Shown: positions 24,586-33,414 of the stretch, one piece after another | How positions within the stretch are numbered: position 1 is the stretch's first letter | Layout of the letters: every line of letters starts with the position of its first letter | Assembly: GCF_009360615.1 (NCBI RefSeq) | Contig: NZ_SPEY01000051.1 | Coordinates: forward strand, 95,816-159,815 | Direction of reading: 5' to 3' | Length of the DNA stretch: 64,000 nt | DNA from: Comamonas sp. | Lineage (GTDB): Bacteria > Pseudomonadota > Gammaproteobacteria > Burkholderiales > Burkholderiaceae_C | The notes under the pieces: generated by a model | What the model was told of the DNA's origin: nothing | The model's input: only the letters and a program-made list of their open reading frames with translations | Database searches by the model: none | Made by a program: the position numbers and the translations under genes

Positions 24586-25646
24586 CTTTTATCATCCAAA
24601 TATTGAAACATTAGAACCGCCGTCATATACCAAGATGGAAGAAATAACCAAGGATTGTTAAGTCCTATAGCAAAATAAACCAGCGACCTCAAGAAAGAAA
24701 CTCTCCACGTTTTGCTAACAGACTTAATCAATAAAAATATGCCAGCCACATAAAAAAACATCCCAGAAATGCCGATTTGCCGAAAGAGCATAGGTAACTG
24801 CATTTCGATTTGATAAGGTTGCTCAAGGCTATCCCCAATTCCCTGAATGACATAACCCCAACCAGAACCCAATATTACTGAAGAGTCATCATTCAATATC
24901 GAATACAGTTGATTCAACTTAAAAGACAAGCTTAGTCCAATATCAGGCCTTATATAAAACAAAGAAGAATAAATAATAATGCACACCACAAAGAAAAGGA
25001 ACGCTAGAATAAATTTCATCCAAATTTTTGATTCTATTATCTTCCCCAATCCATAATTTAATATATAAAGGCCAATCACAAAAATACTTTTCGCAAGGAA
25101 AATAGCATAAAATAAAACGACAAAAAATACTATATATTTAATGAACCTATTTCTTACAAACCCCAACGAAAATACGGCAATAAGACTCGACGACTCGTAA
25201 AATATTCTAGCTACGACTCCGTCATCCCCAATAATTCTATTAAGCCCCCTGTATTCAGAAATGTCAAAGGAGAAAATATAAATTAATATAGCCAAGCATG
25301 AATTAAAAAAAGTAAAGAAAGATACCACCTTTACAAGATTTTCTTTATAACTGAAGACTGATTTATTAATTATCGGTATCGAGAGAAGAAATAAAGAATA
25401 TCCAGCAAGATGAATCAATGCATAAGGGTTTGACTCTTGGAGTATATAAGTAAGCCCTGCAAAAATTAACAATGATATAATAATCAGTACATCTTTAGCA
25501 TAATTTCTATATACCCCATTAAAATAAAAAAAATACCCAGGCAATATTAATGCTTTTTGTGAAAAAATCAATAATAAGGGCCAAAAATTAAACAACGATG
25601 GAAATACATTAAATATCCATCTCGATTTTTTAATAGATTCTCTCAT
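24582..25646 (-). CDS. O-antigen polymerase-like membrane protein (Wzy candidate)
   Basis: 354 residues with ten or more predicted membrane helices and a large loop before the last helices (about residues 240-285, ending LEQPYQIEMQLPMLF). Wzy proteins are recognised mainly by this architecture and context, both present here: it is next to a flippase and glycosyltransferases. AT-rich, as is common for wzy. No sequence motif confirms it. Confidence 0.7.
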   Translation of the reverse strand: MRESIKKSRWIFNVFPSLFNFWPLLLIFSQKALILPGYFFYFNGVYRNYAKDVLIIISLLIFAGLTYILQESNPYALIHLAGYSLFLLSIPIINKSVFSYKENLVKVVSFFTFFNSCLAILIYIFSFDISEYRGLNRIIGDDGVVARIFYESSSLIAVFSLGFVRNRFIKYIVFFVVLFYAIFLAKSIFVIGLYILNYGLGKIIESKIWMKFILAFLFFVVCIIIYSSLFYIRPDIGLSLSFKLNQLYSILNDDSSVILGSGWGYVIQGIGDSLEQPYQIEMQLPMLFRQIGISGMFFYVAGIFLLIKSVSKTWRVSFLRSLVYFAIGLNNPWLFLPSWYMTAVLMFQYLDDKR

Positions 25647-25659
25647 TGAATATATGTTT

Positions 25660-26928
25660 TCATTTCAAAATCTTTTTAGCGAAAATACTTAAGAGAATAA
25701 AATCAAAAACAACACGCATAGTCCAAGCAGCAGCGGCACCAACAATGGCGGCTTTGTGAATCATTAGGATCAATAGCGGAACATACAACACAAGTTCAAG
25801 CAAGTGAATCTTCGCAATTCCTTTTGCGCTGCCATTAGCTTGGATCAGGGAAAAGGGCACCATTGCCACACCATTGAAGAAGACTCCTGCTAATAAAATC
25901 CAACTGACTAGAGTAGATTTTTCTGCGAACTCCTCACCAACCCATATCTTCAAACCAAAATTAGCGCAAAAAGCGCCTATGAGACAAACAACGCCAAGAG
26001 TCAATGCGGTAAGGTTGAAACTGCTGATATATATATTTTTTGCCTCCATCTTATTATTCTGCAATGTCGCTGTAAACCTAGGAAAAAGCGTGGTACTCAA
26101 TGCGGTCGGCAGAATAAGTATTCGGGTTATGATCTCAAATGGCACTGTATAAAAGGCCACCATAGAGCCACCCAAAACATTGGATATAAAAAATCGATCA
26201 AAATTTACCATGATGGGACTAATAGTATTAGAGACAGTCATCCACGCCCCAAAAGACAGCATGTCTCTAATCGTCTGAAGGCTGAGCTTCTGCATCCTCC
26301 AACCAACTTCGACAGTCCTCCTCACCTGCAAGAAATAGAAAAAAGCCACTAATAATCTAGACAGCACCAAAATAAGGGCCATGGTGCTAACATTAGTGCC
26401 AAAGAAAATGACACTCAATGCCGGTGTGACAAAATTCGCAACTCCTAGAAATATTTTCAGAATACTGGCGCTTCTGAAATCCTCATAAGCCTCCAGCACA
26501 CCACGAAATCCATTAGAAACGGTGGTCAGAATAATGCCAAAAGTGGTCCATAAAAACGACCAAAAAGCATCGGTCTGTAAAGGGGTGGATATGTTTAGCC
26601 AAAGATAAGCCAGCGGGTAAGCGAAACAAGCTAATAAGCTACCGCCCAAAATCCCAGTCAACAGAGTAAAAATGACACCATTAAATGTGATCTCTGGGAT
26701 TTTCTGTTCTTCGCCCTTTGCCAGTGCAGAAGAAATTCTTTGTGTGAGCGCACGACCGAGCCCAAAATCAAAGAGACTAAAATAGCCAATCAGAACCCAC
26801 ACTATAGTTAGAATACCGAATCTTTCAACTCCGATTTTACTAATTACGTAAGGGATACTGAAAGCTGCGAATATCAGTGGAACACCGGCTCCAACTAAAT
26901 TCCAGATGGTATTCTTTTTTATGGACAT
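25660..26928 (-). CDS. Wzx-type polysaccharide flippase (MATE/MOP superfamily)
   Basis: 422 residues with about 12-14 membrane helices. N-terminal NTIWNLVGAGVPLIFAAFSIPYVI and GVERFGILTIVWVLIGYFSLFDFGLGRALTQ are typical of oligosaccharide flippases. It would move the undecaprenyl-linked repeat unit to the periplasm. First gene of the leftward cluster. Confidence 0.85.
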   Translation of the reverse strand: MSIKKNTIWNLVGAGVPLIFAAFSIPYVISKIGVERFGILTIVWVLIGYFSLFDFGLGRALTQRISSALAKGEEQKIPEITFNGVIFTLLTGILGGSLLACFAYPLAYLWLNISTPLQTDAFWSFLWTTFGIILTTVSNGFRGVLEAYEDFRSASILKIFLGVANFVTPALSVIFFGTNVSTMALILVLSRLLVAFFYFLQVRRTVEVGWRMQKLSLQTIRDMLSFGAWMTVSNTISPIMVNFDRFFISNVLGGSMVAFYTVPFEIITRILILPTALSTTLFPRFTATLQNNKMEAKNIYISSFNLTALTLGVVCLIGAFCANFGLKIWVGEEFAEKSTLVSWILLAGVFFNGVAMVPFSLIQANGSAKGIAKIHLLELVLYVPLLILMIHKAAIVGAAAAWTMRVVFDFILLSIFAKKILK

Positions 26929-27041
26929 TCAAATATCCAAATATTAATATTCTTAATTTAATAAGAAGCAACTGTTCCTAGCAGTGAAGATCAAAAAATA
27001 GACCACAACCAATGCTATAGGTTACTTAATATTAAAAATAT

Positions 27042-27063
27042 GCCTGCCACATACATGGCAGGC
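27042..27063 (-). terminator. Rho-independent terminator of glyS
   Basis: GCCTGCCA (27042-27049) pairs with TGGCAGGC (27056-27063) around a 6-base loop. On the minus strand the stem is followed by ATATTTTTAAT, so it ends transcription coming from glyS and separates it from the polysaccharide genes. Confidence 0.85.
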
Positions 27064-27070
27064 CGCATGT

Positions 27071-29185
27071 TCAAACAGCCAGCTTCGCCAAATCCGCCAC
27101 CCGATTCATGGCTTCATGCAGCGTCGCCAACAACCCCAGTCGATTGGCCCTGAGAGCCGGATCTTCGGCATTCACCATGACCTGTTCGAAGAACGCATCG
27201 ACCGAGGCACGCAATGCTGCCAGGGTTTGCAGGCTGGCGGTGTAATCACCTGCTGCAAACTGTTGCTGGGCTTTGGGCGCCACCTGCTGCAGCACGGCAT
27301 ACAGTTCCTTTTCAGCCTGTTCCACCAGCAGCGCTTCGTTCACCTGGGGCTGAACGTCGGTTTCCGCCTTCTTCAGGATATTGCCCACACGCTTGTTGGC
27401 TGCGGCCAGGGCCGGAGCTTCGGGCAGCGCCGCAAAGGCACGCACGGCCTCCAGGCGTTTTTGCACGTCGGACAGGCGCTGGGGCTGCAGGGCCAGCACG
27501 GCCTCCACTTCCTGGGCGCTGTAACCTTGTTCGCGGAACATATTGGCCAGGCGGTCGTAGATGAATTCGACCAGCTGGGGCGTGGCGTCCTGGATCTTGT
27601 CGCCAAAGGCCGGCAGCGTGCTGACCAGCAGGGTTTCCAGATCCAGCTCCAGATCCTTTTCGACCAGCATGCGGATCACGCCCAGCGCGTGGCGGCGCAG
27701 GGCGAAGGGGTCGCGGTCGCCGGTGGGCAGGTTGCCGATGCCGAACATGCCGACCAGGGTTTCGAGCTTGTCGGCCAGCGCCACGATGACGCCCACATCG
27801 CCGCGCGGCAGTTCGTCACCGGCAAAGCGGGGCTTGTAGTGGTCTTCGATGGCGTCGGCCACGGCCACATCCAGGCCGTCGTTCAGGGCGTAGTAGCGGC
27901 CCATGATGCCCTGCAACTCGGGGAATTCGCCCACCATGTCGGTGACCAGATCGGTCTTGGCCAGCATGGCCGCCTGATCTGCCAGGCGGGCCAGCTCGGA
28001 GTTGCCCAGCTGCTGGGCGATGCTCTTGGCGATGGCCCGTACGCGCGCGATGCGCTCGCCCTGGGTGCCCAGCTTGTTGTGATAGACCACCTTGTCCATT
28101 TGCTCGACGCGGCTGGCCAGGGTCTTCTTGCGGTCCTGGTCGAAGAAGAACTTGGCGTCGGCCAGACGGGGGCGCACGACACGCTCGTTGCCGCCAACCA
28201 CGGCCGACGCGTCCTGGGGCTGGATGTTGCTGACGATCAGGAACTGATGCGTCAGCTTGCCGTTGGCATCCAGCAGCGGGAAGTACTTCTGATTGGCCTT
28301 CATGGTCAGAATGAGGCATTCCTGGGGCACGGCCAGGAATTCCTTTTCAAATTCGCAGACCAGCACATTGGGGCGCTCGACCAGGGCCGTCACCTCGTCC
28401 AGCAGGGCCGGGTCGTCAATGGGACGCACGCCGCCGCCAATGCGTTCGGCAGCTGCCTGCAGCTGCCGGGTGATATCGGCACGGCGCTCGATGAAGCTGG
28501 CAATCACGGCACCCTCTTCACGCAGTTGCTCGGCGTAGCTATCGGCGTTCTGGATGACCACGGGGTCCACTGCGGCTTCAAAGCGGTGACCATGGGTGGC
28601 CGCACCGGCCGTCAATCCCAGGGCCTTCACGCCGATCAGCACCTGGGTGCCATGCATCACGACCAGGCCGTGGGCCGGACGCACAAAATGTACGCTGGTC
28701 CAGCCATCCTGCAGCTGGTAGCGCATGACCTTCGGAATGGGCAGCTTGGCCAGTGCTTCGTCCAGCGCCTTTTGCACGCCATCGGTCAGGAGTACGCCCT
28801 TGGCCGTGGATTCGTAGAACAGGGCTTCGGCCTTGCCTTCGCCGTGGCGCTTCAGAGCAGCCACGGCGGACTCGTCGGCCCCCAGGGCCGACAGCTTTTT
28901 CAGCAGTGCGGCCGTGGGTTTGCCCTCGGCATCCAGCGCCACGGAGACAGGCATCAGCTTTTGCGAGACAGCCTTGTCTTCGGCCTGGGGCAGCACTTCG
29001 GTGATGTGCACGGCCAGGCGGCGGGGCGACGCGTAGGCCGTCAGGCGCGACTCGGTCGATGCCAGCAGTCCCTGGGCCTTGAGCTGCTCGAAGATGACAG
29101 CGGCAAAAGCATCGCCGAGCTTTTGCAGCGCCTTGGGAGGCAGCTCTTCGACAAACAGTTCAACCAGTAGATTCGATGCGTTCAT
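27071..29185 (-). CDS. glyS: Glycyl-tRNA synthetase beta subunit
   Basis: 704 residues, standard for the alpha2beta2 enzyme. The N-terminal [15 protein letters not shown] and later EMF-type [24 protein letters not shown] are strongly conserved, and the C-terminal anticodon-binding helical domain is complete. With glyQ it charges tRNA-Gly. Follows glyQ by 87 bases that hold a dispersed repeat. Confidence 0.97.
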   Translation of the reverse strand: [704 protein letters not shown]

Positions 29186-29192
29186 GATGATC

Positions 29193-29240
29193 TTGATAGC
29201 TGCCAGCGCTTGCTAGATCCAGGCTGGCCGCTGAAATTTT
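29193..29240 (+). repeat. Dispersed repeat copy between glyQ and glyS
   Basis: Begins TTGATAGCTGCCAGCGCTTG, then TAGATCC and a TGAAATTTT tail. Same family as the copies at 33321, 38953, 48200 and 53691, and placed, like them, between genes. Confidence 0.65.
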
Positions 29241-29272
29241 GGGATATGGGTCGGAATGAAGCCTGAAGTCGC

Positions 29273-30211
29273 TTATGCGGCTTTCTTGGCTGCCTGCTCT
29301 GCGGCCTTGGCCAGCTCGGCCAGCACCTCGTCGGCATGGGCCTTGGGCGCCATGGGGAAGCCCAGGCGCGCGCGGCTGTCCAGATAGCTCTTGCCCACGG
29401 CGCGGGCCAGGTTGCGGATACGACCGATATAGGCAGCGCGCTCGGTCACCGAGATGGCGCCACGGGCGTCCAGCAGGTTGAAAGTATGAGCGGCCTTGAG
29501 CACCTGCTCATAGGCGGGCAAGGCCAGCTGGGCGTCGATCAGCTGGTTGGCCGTGCCTTCGTGGGCTGCAAAAGCGCTGAACAGAAACTCGGCATTCGAG
29601 TGCTCGAAGTTGTAGGTGGACTGCTCGACTTCGTTCTGGTGGAACACATCGCCATAGGACAGGCCATCCGTGTAGACCAGGTCGTACACCGATTCCTTGC
29701 CCTGCAGATACATGGCCAGACGTTCCAGGCCGTAGGTGATTTCGCCGGTGGCGGGCTTGCAGTCGATGCCGGCGACCTGCTGGAAATAGGTGAACTGGGT
29801 CACTTCCATGCCGTTGAGCCAGACTTCCCAGCCCAGACCCCAGGCACCCAGCGTGGGGTTTTCCCAGTCGTCCTCGACAAAGCGGATGTCGTTCTTCTTC
29901 AGATCGAAGCCCAGGGCTTCGAGCGAGCCCAGGTACAGCTCGAGAATATTGTCGGGTGCGGGCTTGAGCACCACCTGGAACTGGTAGTAGTGCTGCAGGC
30001 GGTTGGGGTTCTCGCCATAGCGGCCGTCCTTGGGACGACGACTGGGCTGGACATAGGCCGCCTTCCAGGGCTCAGGGCCGATGGCGCGCAGAAAGGTCGC
30101 GGTGTGCGAGGTGCCGGCGCCGACTTCCATGTCATAGGGCTGGAGCAATGCACAGCCCTGTTCGGCCCAGTAGGACTGCAGTTTCAGAATGATTTGTTGG
30201 AAGGTCAGCAT
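29273..30211 (-). CDS. glyQ: Glycyl-tRNA synthetase alpha subunit
   Basis: 312 residues from ATG at 30211 ([15 protein letters not shown]...). Class II aminoacyl-tRNA synthetase signatures: [30 protein letters not shown] and the motif 3 region [10 protein letters not shown]. The 30-odd C-terminal residues are Ala/Lys-rich as in relatives. The in-frame start at 30238 adds only unconserved residues. Confidence 0.97.
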   Translation of the reverse strand: MLTFQQIILKLQSYWAEQGCALLQPYDMEVGAGTSHTATFLRAIGPEPWKAAYVQPSRRPKDGRYGENPNRLQHYYQFQVVLKPAPDNILELYLGSLEALGFDLKKNDIRFVEDDWENPTLGAWGLGWEVWLNGMEVTQFTYFQQVAGIDCKPATGEITYGLERLAMYLQGKESVYDLVYTDGLSYGDVFHQNEVEQSTYNFEHSNAEFLFSAFAAHEGTANQLIDAQLALPAYEQVLKAAHTFNLLDARGAISVTERAAYIGRIRNLARAVGKSYLDSRARLGFPMAPKAHADEVLAELAKAAEQAAKKAA

Positions 30212-30599
30212 GACTTGTATACGTTCGCACGTCCGCAATCACTGGCGATTGCGGGCGGCATCTTCATTAAGAGGTGTTCTGGGCGGCATCGACCGCATAA
30301 GCGGTAGATTCTAAGTCTGTGCCAATGATCACGGGCGCAGTCTGTCTGCGCGGCCCCACAGCGGGCATTTTCACGAAGAGCCCAGAGCCGGTGATTTCAA
30401 AACCGTGAAAAAAACGCTAGCACTTACCACCTACGAGGGCTCAGATACAGCATCAATTGATCTTGAAGATCCTGTATAGCAAGCGTATGGCGCTCACTTT
30501 TTAACAATTTCCGAGCAGCTGCCACGCATCCCGGAACCGGCGGTTGCGGTTTGGCTCCTAGAATGATTCCTTTCCCGTCATCCTCTTTCGGAGTACGTC
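30212..30599. other. Noncoding gap between glyQ and the SPFH gene
   Basis: 388 bases between divergent genes, so promoters for both are expected here. I see a GATCTT-G-AAGATC inverted repeat near 30463-30475 but no convincing promoter boxes or RNA gene. Confidence 0.4.
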
Positions 30600-31712
30600 A
30601 TGGATTTCATGAAAATCATCACCAAGCAACTGATCGAAATCATCGAATGGACTGATGATTCGCGCGACACGCTGTCGTATCGCTGGCCCGATGAGGACAA
30701 GGAAATCAAGAACGGCGCCCAGCTCATCGTGCGTGAATCGCAGCAGGTGCAGTTCGTCTCCGAAGGCCAGTTTGCAGACCTGTTCAACCCGGGTCGCTAT
30801 CTGCTGACCACGCAGAACATCCCGGTTCTGTCCACGCTGCGCGGCTGGAAGTACGGCTTCAACTCGCCCTTCAAGTGCGATGTCTACTACATCAACACGC
30901 GCTTGTTCACGGGCAACAAATGGGGCACCTCCAACCCCATCATGATGCGCGACAAGGACTTTGGCGTGATCCGTCTGCGCGCCTTCGGTACCTATGACTT
31001 CCGCATCACCAACGCCGCCCTGTTCCTCAAGGAAGTGGCGGGCACGGACCAGAACTTCCGCATCGACGAGTTTGCCGACACCATGCGCTCGCGCATTGTC
31101 AGCATCTTCTCCGAAGCCCTGGCCAAGGCCCAGGTTCCGGCACTCGATGTGGCCCAGCGCTACAGCGAGCTGGGCGACGCACTGCTGCAGCTCATCAACC
31201 CGGCCGTCAGCGAGAAATACGGCCTGGAGATCACCAGCTTCCTGCTGGAAAACGTTTCCGTGCCGCCCGAGGTGGAGCAGGCCATCGACAAGCGCTCCAG
31301 CATGGGCGCCATCGGCAACCTGAACGACTACGTGAAGTACCAGATGGGCCAGGCCATGGCCAACGGCGGCGAAGGCGCTGCCGCAGCCACGATTCCGGCC
31401 ACCATGGCCATGGGCTTCGGCATGGCCCAGGAAATGATGAAGGGCATGCAGGGCGGCGGTGCTGCGGCAGGCACGCCGGCCGCGGCGGTGGCAGACCCCT
31501 TCTCGCCGGCCGCGGCCCAGGCCGCCCAGACGCCTGCCGCACCGGCCGCCGCCGGCCTGCAGGTGCTGACTCCCGCCCAGGCGGCCCAGGTGCTGGGCGT
31601 GGCCGAGGCCGATGTGCTGGCCGAAATCCAGGCCGGCAACCTCAAGGCCCGCCAGATCGGCAGCCAGTGGCGCATCGCCCAGGCCGCGCTGGACGAGTTC
31701 CTGCGCGGCTGA
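30600..31712 (+). CDS. SPFH-domain protein (YdjI/virion-core type) with a C-terminal helix-turn-helix
   Basis: 370 residues. Residues about 1-265 are the SPFH domain as in B. subtilis YdjI (FADLFNPGRYLLTTQNIPVL, DFGVIRLRAFGTYDFRI, coiled SRIVSIFSEALAKAQVPALDVAQ). Residues about 270-320 are an Ala/Pro/Gly linker. The final 48 residues (LTPAQAAQVLGVAEADVLAE..., then KARQIGSQWRIAQAALDEFL) look like an excisionase-type helix-turn-helix where relatives usually carry a zinc ribbon. Such proteins coat membranes and help recruit PspA-like stress proteins. Confidence 0.85.
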   Translation: MDFMKIITKQLIEIIEWTDDSRDTLSYRWPDEDKEIKNGAQLIVRESQQVQFVSEGQFADLFNPGRYLLTTQNIPVLSTLRGWKYGFNSPFKCDVYYINTRLFTGNKWGTSNPIMMRDKDFGVIRLRAFGTYDFRITNAALFLKEVAGTDQNFRIDEFADTMRSRIVSIFSEALAKAQVPALDVAQRYSELGDALLQLINPAVSEKYGLEITSFLLENVSVPPEVEQAIDKRSSMGAIGNLNDYVKYQMGQAMANGGEGAAAATIPATMAMGFGMAQEMMKGMQGGGAAAGTPAAAVADPFSPAAAQAAQTPAAPAAAGLQVLTPAQAAQVLGVAEADVLAEIQAGNLKARQIGSQWRIAQAALDEFLRG

Positions 31713-31741
31713 TCCGCAATCCCCAGTCTCGGTGGCACGTC

Positions 31742-32125
31742 GTGAGTGAACACAAACCGGTTTTCCTCAGCACCACGCCGGTGCTGGCCTCGCTGGACAT
31801 GGCGCGCACCGTGGCTTTCTACGCCCGCGTGCTGGGCGCAAGAACCATTCACGCTCAACCGGGTGAATACGCCATCGTCTCGCTGGGCGAGCCGGAGCTG
31901 CATTTCTGGGCCTGCCGGGACCCGGAGATTCCCTGGCAGACCAGCTGCCGCATCCAGGTGACGGGGATTGCCGCCCTGCATGCGCAGTGTCTGGCCGAAA
32001 ATGCGGTTCACCCCAATGGCGGTCTGCGCCAGCAGCCCTGGGGTACCCAGGAATTCAGTCTTCTCGACGAGGACGGCAACTGCGTGACCTTCTACGAAAC
32101 CCATCCCGTCGCTGCTGCCGCCTGA
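31742..32125 (+). CDS. Glyoxalase/bleomycin-resistance fold protein
   Basis: 127 residues from GTG at 31742 (VSEHKPVFLSTTPVLASLDMARTVAFYARVLG...). One full VOC module with paired beta-alpha-beta-beta-beta units, ending SLLDEDGNCVTFYE, which resembles bleomycin-binding/antibiotic-sequestering proteins more than lactoylglutathione lyases. It lies 29 bases after the SPFH gene and 13 bases before the zinc-ribbon gene, so all three are likely cotranscribed. Substrate unknown. Confidence 0.78.
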   Translation: MSEHKPVFLSTTPVLASLDMARTVAFYARVLGARTIHAQPGEYAIVSLGEPELHFWACRDPEIPWQTSCRIQVTGIAALHAQCLAENAVHPNGGLRQQPWGTQEFSLLDEDGNCVTFYETHPVAAAA

Positions 32126-32138
32126 ACCCTTTTTTGCC

Positions 32139-33308
32139 GTGGCCACACCCGCTCCCCCCCCTCACACTTCCGGATCTGCATTCACCCCAGCCTCCGAGAC
32201 AGCGCCGCCCTCCATGGTGGGCAAGCATGTCTGCCCCGAGTGCGGCGGCAATCTGGAGTGGAATGCCAAGGCACAGTCGCTCAAATGCCCTTACTGCGGC
32301 ACCGTCGTTCCCTGGAGCGAGCAGACGCAGCCCGAGCTGGGACGCGCCGTGGTGGAGCAGGACCTGGCCGAGGCCTTGCGCAACCCGGCCAGCGGTCGCG
32401 GCTGGGGCTCGGACGAACGCTACGAGGTGCAGTGCCAGAACTGCCGCGCCATCTCGGTGTTTCTCGGCAAGAACGTGGCCCAGCGCTGCGACTTCTGCGG
32501 CTCGCCGGCCATCGTCGCCCATGAGGAGCGCAGCGACGCCATCACGCCGCAGAGCATCCTGCCGTTCAAGATCAGCGACGGCCAGATTCGCGACAAGATC
32601 CGCCAGTGGTACGGCAGCCGCTGGTTTGCGCCCGGAAAGCTCAAGAGCGCCGCGCTGACGGACACGCTGCACGGCGTCTATCTGCCCTACTGGACCTTTG
32701 ACGCCCATGCCAGCGCCCAGTGGTGGGCAGAGGCCGGCTATTACTACTACACCACCGAGTCCTATCGCGACGCCAACGGCAATCTGCAGACACGGCAGGT
32801 CCAGCATGTGCGCTGGGAGCCGGCATCGGGCAGCCTGCAGCATTTCTTCGACGACGAACTGGTGCCAGGCACCGTGGGCGTGCACGCCCATCTGCTGCGC
32901 CAGGTGGAGCCCTTTCCGACCACCACCGACCTCAAGCCCTACAGCCCGGAGTTCGTGCGCGGCTGGACGGTGGAGCGCTACCAGGTGGACCTCTCCAAGG
33001 CCGCCAGGATCAACGAGGAAGACATGGACAGCCAGCTGCGCAGCATGTGCTCGCGCCAGGTGCCGGGCGACACGCAGCGCAATCTGCAGGTCCAGCGCCA
33101 GTACTCGGGCCGCAGCTTCAAGCACACGCTGGTACCGGTCTGGCTGGTCGGCTACACCTATGGCAGCAAGACCTACCAGATCGTGGCCAATGGCTACACC
33201 GGCCAGATTGCGGGCGAGCGGCCTTACAGCTGGGTCAAGATCCTGTTCGCCGTGCTGGCCGCCATCGTTCTCGTCATGCTGATTGCACCGCTGTTTGTGC
33301 AGCAGTGA
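32139..33308 (+). CDS. Zinc-ribbon membrane protein of the YdjG type
   Basis: 389 residues from GTG at 32139. It has three CxxC groups: CPECGGNLEW and CPYCGTVVPW (about residues 31-58, TFIIB-like ribbon), then CQNC and CDFCGS (about 103-125). A middle beta-rich domain (PYWTFDAHASAQWW) follows, and one membrane helix near the C-terminus (about 367-386). B. subtilis YdjG, which partners the SPFH protein YdjI, has this layout. Probably a membrane anchor in the same complex as the SPFH protein at 30600. Confidence 0.75.
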   Translation: MATPAPPPHTSGSAFTPASETAPPSMVGKHVCPECGGNLEWNAKAQSLKCPYCGTVVPWSEQTQPELGRAVVEQDLAEALRNPASGRGWGSDERYEVQCQNCRAISVFLGKNVAQRCDFCGSPAIVAHEERSDAITPQSILPFKISDGQIRDKIRQWYGSRWFAPGKLKSAALTDTLHGVYLPYWTFDAHASAQWWAEAGYYYYTTESYRDANGNLQTRQVQHVRWEPASGSLQHFFDDELVPGTVGVHAHLLRQVEPFPTTTDLKPYSPEFVRGWTVERYQVDLSKAARINEEDMDSQLRSMCSRQVPGDTQRNLQVQRQYSGRSFKHTLVPVWLVGYTYGSKTYQIVANGYTGQIAGERPYSWVKILFAVLAAIVLVMLIAPLFVQQ

Positions 33309-33320
33309 CGCTCATGCTTT

Positions 33321-33400
33321 GATAGCTGCTTGCGCTTGTCAGATATAGTTTTTGATTTCATTTTCTTGAAATATGACAGCCCGCAAGCGCTAGCAGCTAT
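33321..33400. repeat. Dispersed repeat, inverted pair between convergent genes
   Basis: GATAGCTGCTTGCGCTTGTC at 33321-33340 faces an inverted copy at 33374-33400 that reads ATAGCTGCTAGCGCTTG on the minus strand. The pair can form a long stem and lies between the convergent zinc-ribbon and FAD-oxidase genes, so it may act as a two-way terminator. Confidence 0.7.
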
Positions 33401-33414
33401 TCAACTCGTAGCAG

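Noticed and set aside
27116..29170. Plus-strand open frame of 684 codons opposite glyS
   Set aside because: It is a shadow produced by high-GC codon usage of glyS; the product is rich in His, Gln and Gly with no recognisable domain, while the minus-strand glyS is fully conserved.
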